Assembly (NCBI GenBank): GCA_003151895.1
Contig: PLYX01000099.1
Span: 17,591-31,233 of the forward strand
Source of the DNA: Solirubrobacterales bacterium
GTDB taxonomy: Bacteria > Actinomycetota > Thermoleophilia > Solirubrobacterales > Solirubrobacteraceae
Reading direction: 5' to 3'
Length of the DNA: 13,643 nt
Positions within the stretch are counted from its first letter, which is position 1; every line of letters starts with the position of its first letter. Below are positions 7,757 to 13,643 of this stretch, piece by piece. The position numbers and the translations under genes are program-made. The notes below the pieces were generated by a model. That model did no database searches. It was given only the letters and a program-made list of their open reading frames with translations, and had not been told where the DNA came from.

Positions 7757-8755
7757 ATGTCCCGCAGTAGACACGATCCTCGCGACGAGCGGCCCCCGGC
7801 CGCGATCGGACCGGCCACGGTCGGCGACGATCAGGCGCGCACCCAGGTGAGCGAGCTCCAGCGCGCGAGGATGCTCGCCGCGATGGTGGAGGTCGCCACG
7901 GAGTGCGGAGCCGCCAACGCGACCGTCGCGCGTGTGGTGTCTCGCTCCGGCGTCTCGCGGCGCACCTTCTACGAGCTGTTCTCCGACCGCGAGGACTGCT
8001 TCCTGGCCGCGTTCGACGACGCGATAGACCGGATCGCGGCAGTCGTTGTCCCGGCCTACCAGCAGCCCTCGAAGTGGCGCGAGCGGATCAGGGCTTCGCT
8101 CACCGCGCTGCTGCAGGCCCTCGACTATGAGCCCGGTATGGGGCGCCTCGTGGTCGTGGAGACGCTCGGAGCGGGAGCCGGGGCGCTTGAGCGTCGCCGC
8201 CGCGTCCTCGCCCAAGTCATCACCGCTGTGGACGAAGGCCGTCGTGAAGGCAAGAAGGGCGACGGTCCACCATCCCTGACGGCCGAGGGCCTCGCCGGCG
8301 CCGTGTTCTCGGTGATCCACGCGCGGATGCTCGCAGGGGATCGCCGCCCGCTCCTGAAGCTCGCAGGCCCGCTCATGTCCACGATCGTGCTGCCCTACCT
8401 CGGAGCCGCAGCGGCGCGCAGGGAGCTGGATCGGCCCGTCCCCAAGGCGAGCGAGGAGGCCCGGCGGACCGTGCCCGACCCGTTGCGCGCCCTGAACATG
8501 CGCCTCACCTATCGCACCGTGCGCGTCCTGATGGCGGTGGCGGCGAACTCGGGCTCCTCCAACCGTATGGTCGCCGACGGCGCGGGCGTCTCAGACCCGG
8601 GACAGATCTCGAAGCTCTTGCATCGCCTGGAGAGGCTCGGGTTGATTGGCAACGACGGCACGGGCCGGCCCCCGGGCGGACCCAACGCCTGGAGTCTCAC
8701 GGAGAAGGGCGGGGAGGTGTGTGATGCGATCTCAAGCAAGACGACGCGCTCCTGA
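7757..8755 (+). CDS. TetR-family regulator with an extra C-terminal winged-helix domain
   Basis: 332 aa from the ATG at 7757. The frame stays open to a GTG at 7652, but that extension is Pro/Ala-rich and covers strong hairpins, so I reject it. The ribosome site is weak (GGCGGA at 7739-7744). Residues about 32-92 form the TetR DNA-binding domain: the recognition region holds SRSGVSRRTFYELFSDRED, the family's usual HTH with the (T/S)FYxxF signature. An all-helical ligand or dimer domain runs to about 235. Residues 248-322 look like a second DNA-binding domain: helices, an HTH (VADGAGVSDPGQISKLLHRL), then a wing ending in WSLTEKG, as in MarR-like winged helices. TetR proteins are usually near 200 aa, so this is a fusion. 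It may regulate the upstream secreted operon or itself; no operator is evident. Confidence 0.86.
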   Translation: MSRSRHDPRDERPPAAIGPATVGDDQARTQVSELQRARMLAAMVEVATECGAANATVARVVSRSGVSRRTFYELFSDREDCFLAAFDDAIDRIAAVVVPAYQQPSKWRERIRASLTALLQALDYEPGMGRLVVVETLGAGAGALERRRRVLAQVITAVDEGRREGKKGDGPPSLTAEGLAGAVFSVIHARMLAGDRRPLLKLAGPLMSTIVLPYLGAAAARRELDRPVPKASEEARRTVPDPLRALNMRLTYRTVRVLMAVAANSGSSNRMVADGAGVSDPGQISKLLHRLERLGLIGNDGTGRPPGGPNAWSLTEKGGEVCDAISSKTTRS

Positions 8756-8815
8756 AGGTGTCGGGGGGCACGTGGCGGGTGGCAGTCCGATGAGTTGATC
8801 CACTCCCTCCGGACC

Positions 8816-8863
8816 TCCTCGTGAGCGCCGCCATATCCCTCTCCCTGGCGGCGCTCACGAGGG
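8816..8863 (+). terminator. Strong intrinsic terminator after the TetR/winged-helix gene
   Basis: GTGAGCGCCGCC (8821-8832) is the exact reverse complement of GGCGGCGCTCAC (8847-8858), with a 14-base loop. CTC (8818-8820) pairs with GAG (8859-8861), extending the stem to 15 pairs, plus C8817-G8862 and a wobble pair outside. TGTCCTTCTTCC follows, a moderate T-rich run. It lies 60 bases after the stop codon and is the clearest structure in the 8756-8901 gap. Confidence 0.75.
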
Positions 8864-8901
8864 TGTCCTTCTTCCTCCGAGCGCGCTGGTAGCCCTGTCC
8901 T

Positions 8902-9144
8902 ATGGCTACCACGACGGTTGAGATCGACAGCGACCTGTTGGCGCGACTGCGTAAGCGTCGTCCCGAAGCGAGCGACCGCGAATTGGTCGAGGGTGTCGCC
9001 CGTATTCAGCTGGGACGCGAAGCGAGTGGGCGCGTAAAGGAGCGCTTCGCCGGCGTGTCCTCTGAGGAGATCGAGCGCGAAGCAGTGAAGGCCGTACGCG
9101 AGGTGCGCCGCGAGATGGCAGCCGAGCAGCGAGCCGCCGGTTGA
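8902..9144 (+). CDS. VapB-like antitoxin
   Basis: 80 aa. It starts TTTVEIDSDLLARLRKRRP, which looks like the strand and first helix of a ribbon-helix-helix antitoxin. A long charged helical part (about 40-75, rich in E, R and K) follows, as expected for the toxin-wrapping segment. Its TGA stop overlaps a TTG that opens a PIN-domain frame (TTGA), the usual antitoxin-toxin coupling. The family call rests on this layout and the N-terminal pattern, not on a residue-level match. The ribosome site is weak. With its toxin broken (see next entry), it would be an orphan antitoxin and a possible autorepressor. Confidence 0.68.
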   Translation: MATTTVEIDSDLLARLRKRRPEASDRELVEGVARIQLGREASGRVKERFAGVSSEEIEREAVKAVREVRREMAAEQRAAG

Positions 9145-9236
9145 GGCGAGTTGTCATCGACGCCAGCACGCTGGTGTCGGGAAGCGCCGACCCGCACGGC
9201 GAGAGCCCGCCGTGCCTGATCTTCCAGGAGCTGGGC
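9141..9236 (+). pseudogene. PIN-domain (VapC-like) toxin, N-terminal fragment
   Basis: The frame opens with TTG at 9141, overlapping the antitoxin stop. It reads RRVVIDASTLVSG, the first strand of a PIN nuclease with its first acidic metal ligand (Asp at residue 7), then SPPCLIFQEL, typical of the next helix. After about residue 31 (position 9233) PIN character ends. The frame continues to 9716 as Gly/Arg/Pro-rich sequence, while a different frame carries a plausible small protein. A full PIN toxin is 125-145 aa with three or four acidic residues, so the nuclease centre is lost. I infer an internal or 3' deletion of the toxin. Confidence 0.62.
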
Positions 9237-9264
9237 GGGCCGGACGGCAAAGGTCATCTCCCGT

Positions 9265-9528
9265 GTGGACATGCTCATCGACCGCCTCTCCGAGTTTCAG
9301 GCTACCGGCCACGAAAGTTCCGCACAGCAAGCGCTCGTGCTGCTCGCCGGCATATCCGAAGAGGAAGCCAACGACCTCGACGTGCGCGCATCCAGCCATC
9401 GTGTGGGCACGGTCCTCAAGGCAACTCGCAAGCTCGCCGACGATCTCGCCGCGGGGCGTGCCCTGCCAGGCAGCGGCGAGCTGCACAAGATCGCCCGAGA
9501 GGCGTTGCGGGCCGAGTACCATTCGTAG
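9265..9528 (+). CDS. Small helical protein, unknown function
   Basis: 87 aa from a GTG at 9265 (an ATG at 9271 is the alternative). AAAGG at 9249-9253 is a modest ribosome site. The frame is open back to 9220 and reads through in sense, so the original start may lie in sequence lost at the toxin deletion. The product is predicted helical and charged, with SEEEANDLDVRAS and VLKATRKLADDLAAG segments. I recognise no family. It has no signal peptide or membrane segment. A 60-aa ORF follows after 5 bases, so the pair may be co-transcribed. Confidence 0.5.
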   Translation: MDMLIDRLSEFQATGHESSAQQALVLLAGISEEEANDLDVRASSHRVGTVLKATRKLADDLAAGRALPGSGELHKIAREALRAEYHS

Positions 9529-9533
9529 AGACG

Positions 9534-9716
9534 ATGAAGACGCAACAGATCTCCTTCGAGCAGTGGCGCCGCGAAGCGCCCCAGCAGCGGGCCAAGAGCG
9601 CTGAGGTCATTGCGCGCCTCGGACCGATCCGACGCGACAAGCCGCGTGATGCCGAGGAGGCCCGCTTCCTGCGCAGCATCGGCACGCCTGAGCGCCTGAT
9701 CGGACCTGTCTCCTGA
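9534..9716 (+). CDS. Very small protein, unknown function
   Basis: 60 aa from the ATG at 9534, 5 bases after the previous stop; no clear Shine-Dalgarno. It begins MKTQQISFEQWRREAP and is highly charged and probably helical. It resembles no family I know. It ends directly before the transposase remnant, so its C-terminus may have been changed by that insertion. It shares its reading frame with the broken toxin, but the sequence between them is not PIN-like. It could be a partner of the 87-aa protein or a leftover. Confidence 0.42.
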   Translation: MKTQQISFEQWRREAPQQRAKSAEVIARLGPIRRDKPRDAEEARFLRSIGTPERLIGPVS

Positions 9717-9717
9717 G

Positions 9718-9987
9718 AACGAGCTCCCGAAGGACACCCTGGAGATCCGTCCCATCCACCACCACCTCGAGACCAGGGTCCGCGCGCACATCTTCCTATG
9801 CATGCTCGCCTACTACGTCACATTCGAGCTCGCTCAGCGCCTGACCCCACTGCTCTTCACCGACCAAGCACCGCTCGCCCCCGCAGATCCCGTCGCGCCG
9901 GCACGGCGCTCACCAGCCGCGAAGGCCAAGGCCGGGAGCGCCGCCACCGAGCTCCCAGCCCGAGACATGCCCCGCCAATACCCGTGA
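9718..9987 (+). mobile_element. IS1634-like transposase, C-terminal remnant
   Basis: The frame is open from 9700. From about 9718 it reads ENELPKDTLEIRPIHHHLE, then RVRAHIFLCMLAYYV and LTPLLFTDQAP. These match, from memory, the C-terminal block of IS1634-family DDE transposases (RPIHH, RVRAHxFxCMLAYYV, then a DPVAPAxRSxAAxAKA tail). No start codon, no catalytic D-D-E part and no terminal inverted repeats are visible. The tail departs from the family pattern after about 9955 and ends at TGA 9985-9987, so the element is truncated at both ends. It marks an old insertion and deletion scar. Confidence 0.72.
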
Positions 9988-10117
9988 CAACTGCTAGAGA
10001 AGCTGGAGCAAGGGGGACAAAGATAGCAACGAGGAACAGCGTCGCTGCTGCCAGGATCAACACATAGCCGGTAGCGTGCAATCGTCGCGCAAAGTCTGTG
10101 ATCCCAACGGAGGTCAA
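9857..10117 (-). pseudogene. Membrane segment cut off from the upstream ORF by an amber codon
   Basis: Read on the minus strand, this frame continues in phase from the 100-aa ORF: GAG TAG GCA TTT TTG at 10129-10115. Across the stop the protein reads naturally as DPE-stop-AFLTSVGITDFARRLHATG. Two hydrophobic segments follow (YVLILAAATLFLVAIFV and a Pro-broken PASLAVVTGIGGACLG). After about 9960 the frame runs antisense through the transposase remnant and becomes Arg/Pro-rich, so the true C-terminus is lost. A TTG at 10117 could restart translation, but there is no ribosome site. I read it as the decayed C-terminal membrane half of one gene; a separate small membrane protein is the alternative. 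Confidence 0.5.
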
Positions 10118-10123
10118 AAATGC

Positions 10124-10426
10124 CTACTCGGGGTCCGTTGGTCCAAATCGGTACTTGCGCAACTCCGCTGAAGGCGCACCGGGCATCTCCCAGCCCTTCT
10201 CGCCGAGCGGCCACGGACGAGCCTTGGTGCCAACGTCGATCGTACCGTCCTCCTGGAGTACAACATCGGCATGCAGATCGCCATGACATTCGATCTCGAT
10301 CGTGAGATTCCCAGCCTGATTGATCCGCGACGTTACGCGCCAAGGACCCTCCTCCATGATCGTTCGCATGAGGGCATGATTCCAAAATGCGCGATACAGC
10401 GCACTCTGACCGGAGCTGGAGCTCAT
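10124..10426 (-). CDS. Small protein, unknown function, probably the N-terminal part of an amber-interrupted gene
   Basis: 100 aa from ATG (10426-10424) to TAG (10126-10124). It begins MSSSSGQSALYRAFWNHALM. The middle alternates like a beta-sheet domain (EGPWRVTSRINQAGNLTIEI, then LHADVVLQEDGTIDVG). No family is recognised, and there is no signal peptide. Codon use is less GC-biased at third positions than in the large genes. It is divergent from the methyltransferase gene, with 62 bases between starts that should hold both promoters; none is obvious. The in-phase continuation after TAG into a membrane segment suggests the intact protein was about 180 residues or longer. Confidence 0.55.
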   Translation of the reverse strand: MSSSSGQSALYRAFWNHALMRTIMEEGPWRVTSRINQAGNLTIEIECHGDLHADVVLQEDGTIDVGTKARPWPLGEKGWEMPGAPSAELRKYRFGPTDPE

Positions 10427-10488
10427 CTGTGTCCGATCGAACTCGTCACCTCAGGCATGTGTCTGCCACCTATGCGAGGGTGGAGGCC

Positions 10489-11601
10489 ATGACCGCAGCG
10501 CTGCCCAACCTCCCTGCCCTCACCCCCGACGACGCCCTGAACGCAATCTGCCCCTACTGGACGATGTTCCCTCTGGACTTCCCCCTCGGCGCCCTGGCGG
10601 ACGGCCGCCCGGGCGAGTGGGTGCTGGACCCGTTCTGCGGGCGAGGCACGACGCTGTTCGCGGCGCGCAAGCTTCAGATGCCGAGCGTCGGCATCGACTC
10701 CAACCTGGTGGCCGTGGCGATCGCGCAGGCCAAGCTCGTCTCGCCGCGCCCGGCGTCGATCGTGCGCCTGGCGGGCGAGCTGCTGGACGGCCCGGCCGCG
10801 CGGGAGCCGCAGGGCGAGTTCTGGCGCTGGGCGTACAGCCCCGCCGTGCTGCAGGCGTTGTGCCGCTTGCGCGCGGGTCTCATCGGGCGCGAAGACGCCG
10901 TCGCCGTCGGGCTGCGCGGCGTCCTGCTGGGCTGCCTGCATGGGCAGCGCAACAAGCGCGCCGCCAGCTACCTGTCCAATCAGATGCCGCGTACGTATGC
11001 GACCAAGCCCGCGGGCGCGGTGCGCTTCTGGCGCGCTCGCGCGATGAGTCCGCCCGAGCTCGACGTGCTGGAGGTGATCGCCCGTCACGCGCGCCGGCGC
11101 TACGGGCGGGCTCCCGCGCCCGTGCCCGGAGCGGTGCGCCTGGGCGAGGCGGCGCAGGCGCTGGCGGGGATGCGCAGGCGCTTTGACTGGGTGATCACCT
11201 CGCCTCCGTATCCGGGGATGGCCACCTATCGCCCCGATGGGTGGTTGCGCGGCTGGCTCTTGGGCGGCCCGCCGGCACCCGACTACGACCGCGCCGGGCA
11301 GCTCGGCGCGTTGCGCGGCGAGCTCTTCATCGCGGGCCTCGCACGGGTTTGGCGCGCCACGGCGGCGCGCTGCCGTCCGGGCGCGCGCCTGTTCGTCCGC
11401 TTCGGCGCGCTGCCGTCGGGGCGGGGAGGCGATCCGGGGGAGCTTTTGCTCTCGAGCCTGCGCCTGGCGGGCGGCTGGGAGGTCCGTTCGCTGAGGTGTG
11501 CGGGCGTGCCGCCCGGCAACGGCGCGCGTCAGGCCGGGCAGCTTCCCGGCGCCGGTGAGCACGTCCCCGAGGTGGACCTGCTCGCGCTGCGCGCGGGCTA
11601 G
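10489..11601 (+). CDS. Solitary amino-DNA-methyltransferase (N4-cytosine/N6-adenine type)
   Basis: 370 aa. The ATG at 10489 is chosen because GAGGGTGGAGG (10476-10486) precedes it; an in-frame ATG at 10387 has no ribosome site and overlaps the divergent gene. It would transfer a methyl group from S-adenosylmethionine to an exocyclic amino group in DNA. Motif X-like YWTMFPLDFP is at 23-32, motif I VLDPFCGRGTT at 45-55 (SAM binding), GIDSN at 68-72, and catalytic motif IV TSPPYPGM at 237-244. The SPPY form is commoner in N4-cytosine enzymes. About 180 residues lie between motifs I and IV, an alpha-class-like order that leaves room for a target-recognition region. No nuclease gene is adjacent, so it is an orphan here. 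The GC content is very high. The stop overlaps the convergent TetR stop. Confidence 0.82.
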   Translation: MTAALPNLPALTPDDALNAICPYWTMFPLDFPLGALADGRPGEWVLDPFCGRGTTLFAARKLQMPSVGIDSNLVAVAIAQAKLVSPRPASIVRLAGELLDGPAAREPQGEFWRWAYSPAVLQALCRLRAGLIGREDAVAVGLRGVLLGCLHGQRNKRAASYLSNQMPRTYATKPAGAVRFWRARAMSPPELDVLEVIARHARRRYGRAPAPVPGAVRLGEAAQALAGMRRRFDWVITSPPYPGMATYRPDGWLRGWLLGGPPAPDYDRAGQLGALRGELFIAGLARVWRATAARCRPGARLFVRFGALPSGRGGDPGELLLSSLRLAGGWEVRSLRCAGVPPGNGARQAGQLPGAGEHVPEVDLLALRAG

Positions 11602-12962
11602 GCGTCTCGCGCTGAGCGGACGCGCCCGTCGCGCCGAGCCCTCGCGGCCTCGGCCTCGGCCTCGGCCTCATGTATCTTCCGCTCGGCGAGCTCGCTGGCG
11701 GCCTGCCTGCCCAGCAGAGGGGTCATCACCATGTAATAGAGCACCGGCATCTGCCCGCGCACCTCTCGCGCGCGATCGTGCCGGATCTGGTTGGCGATGG
11801 GCTCCAGCAGCGTGCAGATGAGCGCCTCGAGCACCAACGGGGGGATGTCTGGGGCCATGGCGCGGTAGCCGGCGTGCAGGAACTGCGAATACGCCCAGGC
11901 GCCGTCGTCGATGCGCTTGACGCCTTGAGGACCCAGCGCGTAGGACTCGACAAAGGCCAGGTATGACAGCGTCGGCGACCCCCCGAGGAAACGCGCGAAC
12001 GCTTCGCCGGTCTCCCAGAATCGCTCGGGCCAGGTGGCGCTGGAGTTGTAGAACACCCTGGTGCAGACCCCGATGAGCTGCTCGTAGGCGAGCGCCTGTG
12101 CGCCCAGGAGCGCTTCGGTCTTGTTGTGAAAATGCGTGTAGAAGACGTCGCGCGAGACCCCGGCGGCGGCGACTATCTCGGCTACGCTCACGTCGGCGTG
12201 GCGCTTGGACCGCACGGCCTCGGCTGCGGCGTGCAGGATGCGTTCGCGCTGCATGGCCCTCACCACGGCGGGGTCCCTGCGGTGGCGGCCCTTGGGCAGC
12301 GGCTGGGGCGCCGCCGGCACGGCGGGGAGCTCGGGCTCGGCTTCGCACAGCGCCGCGCACGAGCGCAGCTTCCTCCATCGTCGTGTCTGCGCGGGCGCGA
12401 GGTACATCGCGATCCACTCCTCCAGGCCGCTCAGCAGCCGCGCGTGATCGCGCTCGCCGCGGCGCATGTGCAGGCCAAGCAGCCGGATCGTCGCCCCGAC
12501 GAGCAGCTGCGCCGGTATGTCCGGCACGGCGCGCTCACCGTCGGCCTGCGCCCAGGCCGCTTCGATCGCGCTCTCCAGATGTTCCAGCAGCTCTTCTCGC
12601 GCCTGCCACCCGCGCGGCCCGGCGAGCATCGCCTCGTGGGTGAGCAGGTAGAACGCGCCCGGCTCGCGTTCGGCGAAGGCCGCCAGCGCGCCGATCGCGC
12701 TCTGCGCCGCTGCGCTCGGATCGCTCGCGTCCACTGTCTGGCGCACCTCGCCGATCAGGCTCTGCGCGAGCGCTGCGTGGGCGGCGATGAAACAGTCCTC
12801 CTTGTCCTCGAAGTGCTCGTAGAACGCGGTGCGGGAGGTGTGGGCCCGCTGGGTGATCTGCGCCACCGTCGTCCGCGCGTAGCCGCGCGAGGCGACGAGC
12901 TCGCTCATCGCTTGCAGCGTTCGCTCGCGCTGGGCGGGCTTCGTGGTCTGTGTGGCGCTCAT
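11598..12962 (-). CDS. Double TetR-family regulator (two TetR domains in one chain)
   Basis: 454 aa from ATG (12962-12960) with GAAGGG at 12968-12973 (5-base gap). The first TetR DNA-binding domain spans about 10-65, with TSRTAFYEHFEDKEDCF. A helical domain follows, then a linker with LPKGRH near 222. The second TetR DNA-binding domain spans about 233-290, with VSRDVFYTHFHNKTEAL, followed by its own helical domain. Both HTHs keep the (A/V)FYxHF signature, so both probably bind DNA. An ordinary TetR is near 200 aa and works as a homodimer; this chain may mimic a dimer or bind two half-sites. The C-terminus has Glu-Ala repeats from a GGCCTC microsatellite. The start overlaps the upstream TetR stop (ATGA), so the two are co-translated. 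Ligand and targets are unknown. Confidence 0.87.
   Translation of the reverse strand: MSATQTTKPAQRERTLQAMSELVASRGYARTTVAQITQRAHTSRTAFYEHFEDKEDCFIAAHAALAQSLIGEVRQTVDASDPSAAAQSAIGALAAFAEREPGAFYLLTHEAMLAGPRGWQAREELLEHLESAIEAAWAQADGERAVPDIPAQLLVGATIRLLGLHMRRGERDHARLLSGLEEWIAMYLAPAQTRRWRKLRSCAALCEAEPELPAVPAAPQPLPKGRHRRDPAVVRAMQRERILHAAAEAVRSKRHADVSVAEIVAAAGVSRDVFYTHFHNKTEALLGAQALAYEQLIGVCTRVFYNSSATWPERFWETGEAFARFLGGSPTLSYLAFVESYALGPQGVKRIDDGAWAYSQFLHAGYRAMAPDIPPLVLEALICTLLEPIANQIRHDRAREVRGQMPVLYYMVMTPLLGRQAASELAERKIHEAEAEAEAARARRDGRVRSARDA
11646..11669. repeat. GGCCTC hexanucleotide microsatellite, 4 copies, inside the double-TetR gene
   Basis: Four exact head-to-tail GGCCTC units. On the coding (minus) strand they read GAGGCC and encode alternating Glu-Ala near the C-terminus of the double TetR. 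Slippage by one unit would add or remove two residues without a frameshift. Confidence 0.85.
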
Positions 12963-13643
12963 CGGAGCCCTTCGATCAGCTGCACTGCGGCCTGCGCTCC
13001 GGTGAACGGAGCGATCGCCACGTAGCTCAGCAGCGGCACCTGGTGGGAGAGTTCGCCGGCACGTCCCGCCGCGATCTCCGCGCGGATGATCTCGAACACG
13101 GCGTCGACGATCGCGGCCGAGCAGGCGCGGGGCAGGTGTTCTGCCTGCGGGCGCCGAGAGTAGCCCTCCTCCAGGAAGGCGGCAAACAGCATCGCCGTCT
13201 GCTGGGTGCGCTCGATCGCCTCGGGGCCCGCGGCGTAGGGCGCGAGGATCCGCAGGTGCGCGAGCGCGGGCTCGGCGGCGACGATCGCGCTCAGCGTGCG
13301 CAGGCCGGCATATATTCGCTCGGGCCAGGTGGGCCCGGCGAAGTACGCGCGGGCGCAGGCGTTGAAGGTCTCCTGCGCGGCGTGCTGCTGGGCGACGGCG
13401 AACACGTGGCGCTTGTCGGCGAAGTGCTCGTAGAAGACGCCCTTGCCGATCCCGGCCGCCGTCGCGATGTCGCCGACCGTCACCGCCGCGTAGCCCTTCT
13501 CCTGGATGACCTCGGCCGTGGCGAGGATGATCCGCTCGCGGCGGTTGCGCTCCACCACCCCGCGCGGCAGGCCGTGGCGGCCGCGCGGCAGCTGCTCGTG
13601 GCGCGCGAGGATCGGGCTCGCCGGCCGCACCGAGCCGCGCGAG
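12959..13643 (-). CDS. TetR-family regulator, 5' end outside the window, probably the second half of another double TetR
   Basis: The frame is open to the window edge; a GTG at 13630-13628 would give 223 aa, but need not be the true start. Just inside it comes LPRGRHGLPRGVVERNRRER, which parallels the linker before the second TetR domain of the next gene (LPKGRH...VV...QRERI). This suggests another TetR domain lies upstream. The DNA-binding domain spans about residues 28-80 (from the GTG), with GIGKGVFYEHFADKRHVF. The ligand domain shares a TWPER motif, FL-x-x-GY and a C-terminal P-x-L-x-Y...P-(F/L)-x-G-x-QAA pattern with the second half of the next gene, so the two are paralogues by duplication. 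Stop TGA overlaps that gene's ATG. Confidence 0.82.
   Translation of the reverse strand, partial: SRGSVRPASPILARHEQLPRGRHGLPRGVVERNRRERIILATAEVIQEKGYAAVTVGDIATAAGIGKGVFYEHFADKRHVFAVAQQHAAQETFNACARAYFAGPTWPERIYAGLRTLSAIVAAEPALAHLRILAPYAAGPEAIERTQQTAMLFAAFLEEGYSRRPQAEHLPRACSAAIVDAVFEIIRAEIAAGRAGELSHQVPLLSYVAIAPFTGAQAAVQLIEGLR

Noticed and set aside
8902..10426. Possible complete mobile element or defence island
   Set aside because: No terminal inverted repeats, integrase, attachment sites or intact effector genes; the content is fragments, so I call it a scar only.
10387..10488. Methyltransferase start at the ATG at 10387
   Set aside because: No ribosome site, overlap with the divergent small gene, and a non-conserved-looking N-terminus; the ATG at 10489 has GAGGGTGGAGG.
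10423..11562. Minus-strand 379-codon frame opposite the methyltransferase
   Set aside because: Arg/Ala/Gln-rich shadow; methyltransferase motifs I and IV on the plus strand are unambiguous.
12126..13025. Plus-strand 299-codon frame opposite the TetR genes
   Set aside because: Shadow of the double-TetR gene, with no family features.

Overview
The window reads as chromosomal DNA from a GC-rich actinobacterium, most likely class Thermoleophilia (Solirubrobacter/Conexibacter-like). I infer this from codon bias, from secreted propeller proteins that begin their mature part with a 'LPDGRAYE' type motif and end in a lysine/arginine-rich tail with paired cysteines, and from long TetR regulators with two TetR domains. 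No rRNA, tRNA or CRISPR array is visible, so the placement rests on protein style and memory of the group.

Layout. (1) 307-7567, plus strand: three large genes for exported proteins, very tightly coupled (ATGA overlap, then a 2-base gap), each with a signal peptide and a good Shine-Dalgarno. They encode a PD40/TolB-like beta-propeller protein (784 aa), a protein built from four diverged repeats of about 210-225 residues (913 aa), and an NHL-like propeller followed by three fibronectin-III-like modules (721 aa). The first and third share a C-terminal motif of 35 residues with two cysteines at identical spacing. This cassette is the best candidate for an undescribed surface system. (2) 7568-7756: two hairpins, then a TetR regulator carrying an extra C-terminal winged-helix domain (7757-8755) and a strong intrinsic terminator (8816-8863). 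(3) 8902-10426: a scarred accessory patch holding a VapB-like antitoxin, the first 31 codons of a PIN toxin, two unrecognised small ORFs, the C-terminal remnant of an IS1634-like transposase, and on the minus strand a small gene whose reading frame is cut by one amber codon and whose membrane segment then runs into the transposase remnant. (4) 10489-11601: a solitary amino-DNA-methyltransferase. (5) 11598-13643, minus strand: a double-TetR regulator coupled by ATGA to a further TetR gene that runs off the window and is probably also a double TetR. The methyltransferase and the double-TetR gene converge and share one CTAG that serves as the TAG stop on both strands.

How the parts relate: the secreted operon looks functional and self-contained. 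The TetR/winged-helix gene follows it and could regulate it or simply be its neighbour. The middle patch has decayed through insertion and deletion. The regulators at the right end probably control something beyond the window. All three regulators are multi-domain, which is unusual for TetR proteins.
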